A DNA stretch of 64,000 bases from Zonotrichia leucophrys gambelii. Lineage: Eukaryota > Chordata > Aves > Passeriformes > Passerellidae. A model generated the notes under the pieces. That model had not been told where the DNA came from. It did no database searches and saw only the letters and a list, made by a program, of their open reading frames with translations. The position numbers were made by a program, and so were the translations under genes. The stretch is from positions 58,807,075-58,871,074 of the forward strand of contig NC_088172.1 in NCBI RefSeq assembly GCF_028769735.1, written 5' to 3'. Below, piece by piece: positions 48,877 to 59,960 of this stretch. Each line of letters opens with the position of its first letter. The stretch's first letter is position 1.

Positions 48877-50249
48877 TGAAATATGGGATCATCAAGATCA
48901 TCAGTCTTAGAGCAAATAATATGATGGTCAGAAACTTTGATGATATGATGACAGGGCTTGAGTCCAGGAATGGTCAAGTCCCTAAAGACATTGCTTGAAA
49001 AACAGATAAGGTAAAACCCTTTCACATGGGACAAAAACCAGAGATTTTGTTCAGAACATGGAGGTCATCCTTTAATGGTGATTAACAGGGGTTCTCTGGT
49101 CACCACAGTACGTGTGCTCCTGTGAGAGAATGTCTTGCCTTCTACTCTGATTTTCTAATTAGGGTTTGAATATGTAAGAGCTGCAGGCTATGTTAGATGT
49201 GTTTGAGTGGCAATGACATCAGCCCAAAACAGGAATCAAATGAGAGTCCAAAGAATTAAGAAATGAAGTGGCAGTCAGTTCTGATAGATGAACAGGAAAA
49301 ATCTCATGAGATGTTGTAGACAAGTCTTGCATCCCATTTCAATATGATACTAAGAAGGTACGTTAAATACAACATGCAGTGTTTGCCCTTCTTGTGTTCT
49401 GTGCATCTGCCCTGTCACTTGAATTTTAGTACCCTTGGTTATGTTTTCTGGTTGGGGCACATGTTTACACGTCTCATTTCCTTTAAGGCTTTTCCTTAAG
49501 CCTTTTTTCCTTGTAATTATCATGCTGTCATTACTGTGTTACCTACTCAGTCACCTAAACACTAGGTGTTCTGCAAAACTTTGACCCAGTATTCATCAGG
49601 CTGTCAGACTCCCACGGCACAATTACAGGATGCATGAGGGAGGTTTAAAAATTATTTGGTCCCCTAGTTTTTAACAGTTTTACATATGATTAACTACTAA
49701 CTGTCTCAAAATGCTGCTGTAAGCACCATCTTTATATTCCACCAGAGACATGCTCTCAGGAGAACAATGAAACATTTATGGTGTTTGGATGGGAGGGAGA
49801 TTAGAAAGTGTAAAATAATTTCTTACTCATAAACTCCCAGTAAATTATCTTTTCATTTTGTAATGAGACACTTAGTTTCAATAAAGATCTACATCAGTGG
49901 ATTGCCAGAAAATAGCACTGTGTTAGTGCTATTCTCCAGTCCTTACTGAAAAATAGTCATGAAACAATCAGATGTTTTTGTAAATTGTTTCTCAAATCCT
50001 TGGATCTTTATTTGTGGGAATTCTAGTGCTGAGCCCTTTCATTTATATTCTACTCTCATCATTCCATGTTCATTAATTTAGAACCTCAGGTTACCGAATT
50101 GCAAAGTCTGCTGTTGTTTTCATTTAAATTGCAGAATATTAAACAGTAGTGTTATGTTATATTCAGATGGCAGTGCTGTTTTTCTCCTGAAAATTGAAGA
50201 TGTATGGCCTTCCTCTGCCACAAGAGAGTAGGTGGTTCCGTAGAAAGAC

Positions 50250-50300
50250 AGGGTTCTAACCCTGACTGCCTACTGGAAAGCATCAGTCTGGTGATGCTTT
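50250..50300. repeat. two adjacent small hairpins
   Basis: The first is AGGGTT-CT-AACCCT (50250-50263). The second, 13 bp on, is AAAGCATCA (50277-50285), a 6-nt spacer, and TGATGCTTT (50292-50300). Each is perfect within its arms. The pair is unusual for its density but has no recognised family. Confidence 0.75.
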
Positions 50301-52066
50301 ACATGGAAGATGCAGTCACATGTGACCGTGTCACTTTTTGAAATGTTCTTAGTGGTGACCTTTCTCTGTAGCCTACTTGGTGTTTTTTGTGCTTTTCCAA
50401 AGAGCTTCTTAGTCTGGAGTACTTTTGTGTGGAAAAAAATGAAAGAATGCTGTTATGAAGTATTGGAGACCTCTTTCACTGTTCATTTGTAAAGGTACAT
50501 GGACTGAATATGCATACGGATGTTAGAACAACTAAAGTTTCTACTGCAGATGAAGTTATTCCCTTTTTTTACTGTTCTGTTTCTGGAGCAGACTAGCTCA
50601 CTTTGAGCTGGATTCTCCAAGTTGCAGCACCCTGTTTGCTCAAAAATTTCCTTGTGGGTTGGAAATTCTTCAGGCTTAACCCTGGGAATGGAGATATAAT
50701 GACCTTTACAAATTACATCAGAGACACATGGTAAAGAGTCGAAAGGCTGTGTCCGTGAGCATGGAGGTGGTTCAAATCCCCATCTTTATGCTTTGCTTAT
50801 ATTATGATTCTTAGTCTTTCTTACACTCACCTTTGGCAAGGCAGCCTGAAACACCTGGTAATAATTGCTTAGAGATCTTCAATATCTATAAGACACCATT
50901 TTGCATAGAAAATTATACAGTTGGATAATGTCTGATTGATGAACTGAGGTACAGGTGATATTCCCAGTAATGAGTGTCCTTCTTTCATTGTAATCTTGTT
51001 TATTCCTTATTTTTAAAATAATATCAGCAAATGGCAATTATTTCTTATCACTGTTGAATTTTACTTTAAAAGTTATACACAATCTGTCCTTCTGCCTTCC
51101 AATTCTGCATCAATGCAAAGTGTTAGTAAATTAATTTTTCTAGGTGGCAAGTCTTGGGCTTCAGGTCTTTTCTTCCTCTCTGTTGATTCAGGTTGCTGGT
51201 GTTTCCACTTAACATCCAGGATTCCATAGCCCAAACTAATGGACCTGTGTGTGACTCTTCCAACAGCTCACATGAGCTCAGTGCTGAACAGCTGGAGATT
51301 GTTTCACCAGTGCCTCTGCCCAGTGTTTGAGGAGTGTGCAGCTCCTGGCTGATCTGTAGGTATCTTCTTAAATTGGGAATGTTTTAGATGTGAAGAATAA
51401 ATTTGAAAACATGCATATTTCTCTAAGGAAAGTTCAACCAACTGGTTTTTTTTTCCTGTATTTATGAATTTCAAAGAATACAGCCAGGCTTCAAATAGCT
51501 GATTAGCTTGCTTGATAAGAACTTGCATAAAATTATAGTCATGTGTCTCCTCTTCTTTCAGTCTAATGGGAAATGTTAGATGGAATATGTGGGTGGCATA
51601 CTCAAAGCAATAGCTTCAGGAAGTGATCACAGCTAAGTTCTGTTGTGTTTGCCAGCTTAGAAAGAAAATACAATAATCGAGGTGCTGTGGACTTGCATGG
51701 GTACTGTTGCCATGTGGATGAATACAAAACTACCTTATCTACTGTCCTTCTCCCAATCAACCAAGCAACTCATTCTGCACACCTTTTGCCTCAGTTTAAA
51801 CTAAAAAGAACTTTAAAAACACCTAAACCAAACCAAAACACAAGCCTAAATAAATAGGTAAAAGCCCAACCTGACAAAAATGCCTGAAACCTGCAAATGC
51901 TATGTTCATTTACAGAGAACCAGAAACTATTTTGCTATACTATCTTTCCACACTTACATGTAAAGTAGTTCCCTGTGGAATTACGTTGGGAATTTTTCAT
52001 TTTTAAAAGAAGGACCACAGCAATTATGAGGTCTTCTACTCAGTTGTTTTCTTCATCTGTAACACA

Positions 52067-52099
52067 ATACATATTTATAAGGTAGTAATACATATTTAT
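52067..52099. repeat. direct duplication of a 13-bp unit
   Basis: AATACATATTTAT occurs at 52067-52079 and again at 52087-52099, separated by seven bases. It is a local duplication with no inferred role. Confidence 0.8.
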
Positions 52100-52248
52100 G
52101 AATTACTTCTGATACAGCAAGTGTTCCACAGTTTGTAAAGAAAATGGTTAGGGGGCTCTACTATGTATTTTCACAGCTTAAAAAGATGTAACTATTTGTG
52201 ACCTTCTTCTAAACAGAACACAGCCATAGTAGTTTTCACTGTTAAGTT

Positions 52249-52280
52249 AAAAAAAAACAAAAAAACAAAAAAAACAAAAC
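52249..52280. repeat. A-rich (AnC) low-complexity tract
   Basis: Runs of seven to nine A residues are separated by single C residues. It lies on the plus strand and no retroposed sequence was recognised upstream. Confidence 0.85.
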
Positions 52281-55200
52281 ACCAAGAAATGCAACACCAA
52301 GAGCTTTCCTGTGTAGCTGAAGCTTTGTTATTGAAACATGGAAGGAATTAAATTTCTCCAAAGTGGGTTTTTTCCCCCCTTAGTCCACAAAGCCCAAGAA
52401 ATGGAGGAGGAGTGATGTATGTAATTTGTAGCCTTCCCTCTCACAATGTGCACAATGATGCACAATTCATTGGGCTTGGGAGAAATCCTGTTGTCTAAAG
52501 AAACTCCACTGTGGCACTTCTGAGGGGTGAGGCTGTCCTGGTAATAGGGGGAAGGAGCTGATGTGAGTTACCAAGCATCCTTTAAACTGTTTAATACATC
52601 TTGGAGACAAAAACAGGACTTTTGCTTCTTCATTGTCCTAGACTGTGTGGTCTGCTGTATTTTTTAGTTCACTCAGTGCTGGACATAGCTGTTAATGTTT
52701 GGGGTCCCAGTTAAACAGAATAAAGCTTGTGGATAAGAACCAATCACTTTTCATGCATGACTTTTTAGCTGCTTTTAAAAAATTCGGTTATTTTAGGGAA
52801 AAAAATATTCAAGTCCTTAGAAAATTGTTACTGAAGGAGTTGTGCTGGCTTTTTAAAACTGGATAGCAATGAGGAGTAATTTCCTAGACTTGAAATGTTC
52901 TGCCTCCATAGTATGGCATCACTGATCACAGTAACCTTTGTTTCACAAGGGAAAAAGTGGGGTTATCTGATTCCACAGTTATTTCATCCTTGTAGTGTTC
53001 TCACCTCTGCCTTAAGGCTCACAGGGGCCAATAGTAAGACTCCTGTCTCCCAACATACTCAGGAATCAAAGATTTTGGTTTCTGTGGGTCTTAGTTTCTC
53101 AAATCTCCTGTCAAATGAATCTCAGTTCACATATTGATTTGAAAGCAGATTGTTCTCTTGCACATGGAGGGAATATATTGTGTACCGAACATGAGAGAAC
53201 TGAGCATTTTGTTTGTCCAAAAGCTCCCACAGTGCTTTTTTTTTTTGCCATTGCACACATACATGCTTAGGTCAGGTACCCTGCAGTTCAGGCACAGTCT
53301 TTGTGACCAACAAGCCTCAATTTGATGGGAATTTCCAGCTGCCTTATTACTGCAGTACCAAATATATATATTTATATTCCAAGCCCCAATATATTGGCTG
53401 AATCTTCAATATTTTACCTTTTAAGCTTTATTTTTTGTGATTTTTCTATATTCTTTTTATTATTGCTTTAAAGATAAATGCTTATATTAGTTTTCTGGAG
53501 GCTTTGCTACAGTACTGCAAAAGTGTTTGAAGTGCAAAGAGAAATGTTTTCAAAGAGATCTGAAATTTACAGGAGCTCAGATCCTTTTGGTACAATAATT
53601 TATATTCAGCTTTATTAGAGTCAAAACTAGTGGGTTTGTGAACCTAGCTTTGAACTTCAGAGGCTGTTGGTCTCTTGCCTTCTTTCACTAAAAGTCCTAT
53701 TTGGAGATCACTCTGCTTTATAAATTTGGAAGAATAACTGAAGAAACTGTGGCAATTTTGCTTTTGTGATGCATTGTCCTTCACAATGAGCAAGGACCTT
53801 TGTGCCAAGAGGAAGAAGAAAGGAGCTTTCTAATAAAAATTTTGGAGAGCCACAGTCACTGTATTTTGTTTAGGGAACTTAAGCAGAGTTAATATTTCTT
53901 CCCAAAATTTAAATCCTGTCTTATGTGGCTGATCACTGTAGACAACAGTAAGAAACCGCACAACAAGCTAAAATTATATAGTTTCATAACCTTGACTGCA
54001 GCAGTACCAATTTGATGCATTTGAAAATACAATTTCCTGCTCCAGGGCTTGGCACAAAGTCTGGGAACATAATGCCTGATATTAAAACCATGGGTACTAA
54101 ACTGCCATGGTAAACTAAGCTGTGATTCTTAGCAGCAGTGTTTCACTTAGCAGAGTCCAGACAGGCAGAGAGCTGAGGGCTGTCTTGAAGTGAGTATGCA
54201 AACCTTCCAGTAAGCAAGGGAGTGCACAGCAAGGCTGAGGCATTAAGGAGAACCATAGGTGGCAGGTACTTTCTGTTTCCCATCACCCCAAGGGGATGAA
54301 AGTATAATAGTGTTTCAAATAGTTCTGTATGCAAGTTTGGTAGGTGTTTAAGTTGTCTTATTTTTTACAGGTTTTATTAAGGGATTTCTACCCTTTGTAT
54401 CTTTGCTTTCCTTACTGAATCTGTTACCTGTAGCAAGAATGGGGAATTTTACAGTACTAGAAAATGTACAATAAGCTCATGCTGCCAGTACACTTCAGGT
54501 AACCAGTCAGTGTGATTCACTGTACAATTCCCCTCCCCCCAAGTTTACAATCACTGATGTTGCCACACATGATTTTCTTAGTGTGTTCTATCTATGTTTT
54601 TGGGTGCAGACCTTGTGAGCTAATTTTCTGTGGTGTATGCATCCACATGTGAGTTCAGTAACTTTTCTGTTCATAGAAGTGATGCTTGGGGAGTATGATT
54701 CACACATTAATCCTCTGACAGTTGCCTAGAGCTGGTCAGGTGAATCACAGCCCAGAAATGCCCTTCTCTCATGGGGAGTCTAGGCAGACAGCCAAGATGT
54801 GGATGTCTGCAGAAGTCTGAAGCTGTGTCCTTAAAGTAAAATGTCATTGCTTTCATTTCCTGAACAGTGCCACCATGCTACTCTAATGCTCTTAGGCTAT
54901 TTAGATAATTCTGCAGAAAAAGTTCACTTTAAGAGTCTGAAATTTAGGAAAATAAAATTAAAATTAGTGTTTAATAAGTTAAATAGACAAGAAGGCATAT
55001 TTATGTAAAGTGATGGTTTTATAATATTGGTATTGCATTTATTTCTTTGTCTTTCATGGGAAAGGTAGGACTTGTACATTACACACAACATGCAAAATTA
55101 TTTTTGTGTGTAATACAGAATATGTTGTAGGGACATGGAAACAGTTGTTCAGTGACTGTAAAGACAGATGCTCCCTCTAGTGCCTAAGACTATTTTCTTG

Positions 55201-57630
55201 TAACAGCAATAGCGTTGTTGGACTTTCTGCCATATTTTATTATGCAGTTGCTTAAGTCCCTCAGGTATCGATCTCAAAATGGTTATATGAAATGAGGCTA
55301 AACCCTTTAGTATTGCATGCTTCCTGCATCTTTCCCCTTGTGTGTAGCAGAAAGAGTCAGATAGTACAAGTGGATAAAAAAGTTAATCTAAATATATTCT
55401 TTAATTAAAGATTTTTTAGCCTATCGAGTCAGTAAACTGTTACTTAAATTGAATACCACCTGGGAAAACTTTGTTACCTCTAAGAATTTTTGAACAAAAT
55501 AAGGGTTGATTGGACCATTAGGGATTCACAAAGTACCTGGACACTAATGGCAAATTCAGGTCATTGTTCTCTTCTTGTTATTTCTGTTAGCTGGTGTTTT
55601 TAATATGGCTATTGATGACATCAGACTAAAGTTGTAAGTGGTGTGAACCAGTCTACAACATCACTGTGTAAAAAGAAGAAATGCCTGAGCTGTTGAGACA
55701 TGCAAACACATTGTTTAGTAGGAAAGTACAGCTATGAGGGTCTGTGCTGGCATCTGGGAGGAGGAGAGGGAAGAATGGAGGGTATTTGTGTGCTGTGTGA
55801 TGTGCCCAAGGATGCTTACACTACTTGCTGCTTAGGCTGTAGCTGCCCTCATCCTGACACAGTCCTTCCTGGGGGCAGCCTTTCAGCACTGTAGGGGTTC
55901 AAAAGTTTTTAAATGCAATCTTTAAAAATATGCACTCTACAGTTGTGTGTCTATTTGTTAATCATGCTAAAAAATAAATTCTATTAGAAATAGTGTATGT
56001 AGATTAATATGTATGATACAGTATGTGTGGAAAAATATATATGAATCAAGGTATATTCTTAACAATAGTTGATACTAAACTGTGAAATCCAAGGTTACAA
56101 GTAGTTCTGCAATAATGCATTGCCTACACTATTAACAAGCTCCTGAAGAGATGAGAGGAGAGGATTTGAAGGGGATTTGAGGGAAGAGAATAGGTAAGGG
56201 TTTTTTTAGAAATATTTTAGAAGTGTGATGATGAATGAATATAGTGCTTTGTATTTTTCCTAAAAGCTGTCTGAAGTGGTGGGCTTTCAGTTTGAAGGGT
56301 TTTCTATTATTTTTGTGGGTAGCCTGTGCATCCCTTCTCCCTTATTTTCCTTCCTTCAGTCTTTCTCTCCATAAGGAAAACAAATGAAAAATTTATTGTA
56401 AAGGCTCTGTGGACATCAGCATTCAAACCCAAGGAAAGTGTATACAAGTAAATTGTGTGTTCCACTTTGGTGCACTGGGAATATCAGTAATATTTTTCAT
56501 TCTGTATCTTGCATTTATACAGCTGAATGGAAGAGTGACACAGTACAATTTGAAACAGTAGCCAGCAGCAGCCTCTTTTCCTTCTGGATCCTTGAATGTT
56601 TTTTGTTTTTCCCAGGGAGAGGGAGTGAGAATGTGTTTTAGCAATCTTTTTTTCAACATGTGCCACCTATATACAGTGTAAGAACAAGTAATTGACAGTA
56701 ATTAACTGTGCTTGATTACATTTTAAAGTAGTCTGACACTAGAGCTGAGTTTAAATAAAATATATAATTCAGCAATTTGTTTCAGTTGTAACGACTGACT
56801 ATTTAAATTCACTTTCTCAGTGTTGCCACTGGCAGAGCCTTTTGTCCGCTGTAAAGATTTCTTTTCCCCTTGTGGGTGGCATTTTATCAGTAGTAGTGAG
56901 CATGGCAGTTAAACAGCAAAATCATGTTGTTTAGGAGTTACTCCACTCTTAATGACCCTTCCATGAAAGGGGTCCATTTTAAATTATTTAAGTTGCAACA
57001 AGGTATGTTTACATCCTGTTGGATGCCTCTGCATGCCTTTAACCACTTGGCAGTCTAAATGCTGTCTACTTACTCTTTTGTTTCCAGCTGTGCATTGTAG
57101 CTTTTGTGTGGTAAAATGTTCCATCTACCTGCTTCAAAATTACTAGGTAGGCTAAGGCCTTAGCCAATTGTCCATAGTTTATTGTGATCTTCTGGGTGGT
57201 CTGCGACCTTCTCAAGAAGAGCACATCTTTCTTAGGAGGGGAAATCAGCCCCTTACTTTTTATTATGTGCTACTTGATTATCTTTGTTGAGGTTCTCCCA
57301 AAAAATAGTTTCTTGGCAATTGCAGTATAATGTTAGGAGAGACAAATACAGTTGAACAGAGTCATATTCAGGAATTTTAAAGATCAGGTAACATGTCAAC
57401 ATCGTGAAATAAAGTGGAAATACATGGTAATGATCATTCATGAGGATGCTATTTGCATGCAAATATCCTGTTCCTTTTCTCTGAGGAAACAGGAAGGAAT
57501 TTATCTATCATGAGTATTTGCCTTCCTCTTTTAAATATAGGGCTTTTTTTGAACTGTGTTGAGTCAGCAGGATGTTACCCATTCCTGCCTTTCCCTCCTT
57601 GCTTCTTCTGCCCAACAAGACTCTATCAAT

Positions 57631-57669
57631 TATTCCAACAGGTTATCAAGCTGATAACCTGTTGGAATA
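57631..57669. repeat. perfect inverted repeat, 18-bp arms, 3-nt loop
   Basis: TATTCCAACAGGTTATCA (57631-57648) is the exact reverse complement of TGATAACCTGTTGGAATA (57652-57669), with AGC between. The arms are balanced in composition, not simple sequence, so chance is very unlikely. The loop is too short for a normal microRNA precursor, and no flanking target duplications or transposon text were recognised. A templated copy made during replication, or cruciform-forming DNA, is the simplest reading. Confidence 0.95.
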
Positions 57670-58130
57670 GCAAATTATTACTTCCTCTCCTGCTGGCTCT
57701 GCTTACAGAGGAGCAAAAGAAGGATAAGATTTTGGTTATGAAATGCTGAATTACCTTCTGTTCTAATCTCATGATCAGCCCTTGTGTATTCAAACCAAAG
57801 ATGTGGGTGCTGTTTAAGAAATATTTAATGAAGTAGACATTGTCATATATCCTTGATGTCATTTTAGTAGGATTGCTGTTGTAGAACCAGCCTTGTGATC
57901 TTAGGCCTCTTTCTGCTCTGCTGAATATGATTAGCCTCTTGCTTCTTAGTTAAAATCGTGATGATTGTTCAGAAATATCTAAGAACATAAGTGCACAGCA
58001 TGGTGCTGCATTGATGTAGTTATTCCTGATACTTCTTTCTAAACATAAGCTTCTGTGTGATTCAAACTATGTGAGGTCTGTACTATAACTCTGTAATAAT
58101 GCTCTGACTTTTGGTTTTTATACTGTATAG

Positions 58131-58141
58131 TTGTTTATCAG
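58131..58141 (+). other. candidate 11-nt micro-exon (weak)
   Basis: A pyrimidine-rich acceptor (TTTTGGTTTTTATACTGTATAG region) ends at 58130, and CAG with the strong donor GTAAGGAT begins at 58142, enclosing TTGTTTATCAG. Splice signals are good on both sides, but 11 nt gives no coding information. Confidence 0.1.
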
Positions 58142-59192
58142 GTAAGGATAGAATAATTTACTGCAGCTAAATACATATTTTAAAAAATACTGTTTCAGTA
58201 ATTGTTCTTGGAGCAATATTTTCACTTCCCCATTCCCAGGGATGTCTGAGCAGTGGAGCACTGACCTGACCTGTAATTCTGTTATGAATTCAGATCCCAT
58301 CATAGCTATTCTGATTTATATCACTGCTGAAGTTCAATTAACACCTTGATCATTTCTATGTCATACAGTGATTTTTTTCATATAGTTCTTCTTTTAAGTC
58401 TTTCTTTGAAAATGGTGACAGTTGTCTGTCTTTAGATTGTAGAATTCTAATTTTTTTTTGCCAGTCCTCTTATTCTCAGTTAGATTTCCCCTGAATACAT
58501 TTGTGAAAGATGATTTTTCTATGATGAAACATGAGGGCAGTATTTATGTTGGTTTTGTTTCATTCTATTTATGACCTATTTGACACAGTTTGCCTTTTTA
58601 TCAGTATAAATTCATCCCTTGCATTTTATATCATTGTATTTTGCCTGGGTTTTCTCGGGCTGGACCCAGCAGAAAACACTGTGTTTGACAAGAGCTTTAA
58701 GATGCTAAAGCTATAGGCTGCATCAGACCTGTATTTTCTGCAAAACAAGACAGGCATAATAATGAAACAAAAACTCACAACTCTAATAGTGTTATCCTAC
58801 ATTCCTAACTTAAAACTATAACACAAAGCCATTGCTATTTCTCTCAGTTTTCTTTTGTAACAGTTTATCATATCAATAATCTCATTTACACCATTCATCT
58901 GACATGTGCTACCAGGAGTTATCTTCTAAGTGTAAATCAAGCTTTTGGAAATAGTCCAGAATATATCATAGTGTGGCTTATGTCATTGTATAAACATGTT
59001 GGCCAAGCTTACATCAGCATAAATACAGTGAATTGAAAGTTTGAGCCACTTTTGTGTTCATCTGTTTCCAATAGCTATTTTTCCTTTCCACATTTTTATG
59101 ATAGCTGACCTGCTTATCTTGTGTTTTTTTCTCTGATTTGTATGCTCTTTCTCTTTTTCCATCCAACTGTTACAGTGCTGTATGCATTTCCT

Positions 59193-59214
59193 GACAGCCA
59201 ATTAATTGGCTGTC
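59193..59214. repeat. perfect 22-bp palindrome with inverted CCAAT boxes
   Basis: The 22 bp reads identically on both strands: GACAGCC then AATTAATT then GGCTGTC. It contains CCAATTAATTGG, that is two head-to-head CCAAT motifs sharing an AATTAATT centre, which is also a TAATTA-type homeodomain core. A gap-free palindrome of this length is unexpected in a random 64 kb. It might be a dimeric factor site; that is inference. Confidence 0.9.
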
Positions 59215-59948
59215 TCCTCACTCAGCCAAGAATAGAGGTAGCAGTTCTACATGAACCCCTCATGTCCATTGATGTGCACAGCAGACATCCTAAGAATGGG
59301 GACACATTTCCCTGGTCTTGTGGCTGCATGCTGTTCACATCAATTTCCCATTAAAAGGTAATTTAAAGGTATAGCCCCAGGCAGACTCAGGAGAGAGCTA
59401 TAAAAAGAGTTTAATTAACAGTTCAGAATAATATAATCTAAGGTTGAATAGTCTGTAACCAGTTCATTTTTTTGTTCACACTTGTCATTTCCTTTACTTG
59501 CAGATTAGAGGAGATTTCCTTGTTTGGTAAAGAATGCAATGAAATAAGTCTTGAAGAAGCTTTATTGTGCATGTCTTGGAGCTAGATCACTGAATTATCA
59601 TGAGCTTTAAACCTGCCAGTGCTTATCTTCCCTCTGCATTAGCTCACATCTTCTGGTCAACATATTTTAAGGAAAGAGGTGCAAGTCACTGCACAGTTGA
59701 GCTCCCTTTGAGCTGCCATTAAAAATGGATTTACCCCAGCTTGTTCTATTATAATCTAAAGAACTACCTGTTTTTATATGGAGAAATGGTAGGAAGTTGT
59801 GCTAGAGTAGATATAGGAGTCTTTGTATTCAAAAACAAGTATCATTGCCTCTTTTCTTCCCTTGTTGGTTGTGTTTTTGGTAAAACTTTCTTTGCAGAGA
59901 CCTCTTCTCTTCTTCCCTCTCCTGTTTTTTGTTCAATTGTTGTTTTTG

Positions 59949-59960
59949 TTTTTTTTTTTT
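59949..59960. repeat. poly(T) run, 12 nt
   Basis: Uninterrupted T run within a wider T-rich stretch (about 59920-59965). Confidence 0.9.

Larger units (their letters stand above)
45031..57630. other. AT-rich non-coding stretch
   Basis: No gene recognised across 12.6 kb. Items described separately: T run 45764-45774, the G-run tract 48687-48876, two adjacent small hairpins 50250-50300, a direct duplication 52067-52099 and an A-rich tract 52249-52280. GC-richer patches without recognisable identity lie at about 46470-46700 and 55730-55890. Confidence 0.5.

Noticed and set aside
48499..49034. Frames of 72-126 codons, hydrophobic on plus and Pro/Lys-rich on minus
   Set aside because: Their composition is dictated by the G/T low-complexity tract.
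50769..50779. GGTTCAAATCC, an exact tRNA B-box-like motif
   Set aside because: The flanks do not form a T-arm of five pairs, no A-box at the right distance was found and no cloverleaf can be drawn. It is at most a tRNA-derived SINE relic.
56226..56275. GTGATGATGA followed about 45 bp later by CTGA, like C and D boxes of a snoRNA
   Set aside because: The flanking bases do not pair into a terminal stem and no internal C'/D' boxes were seen.
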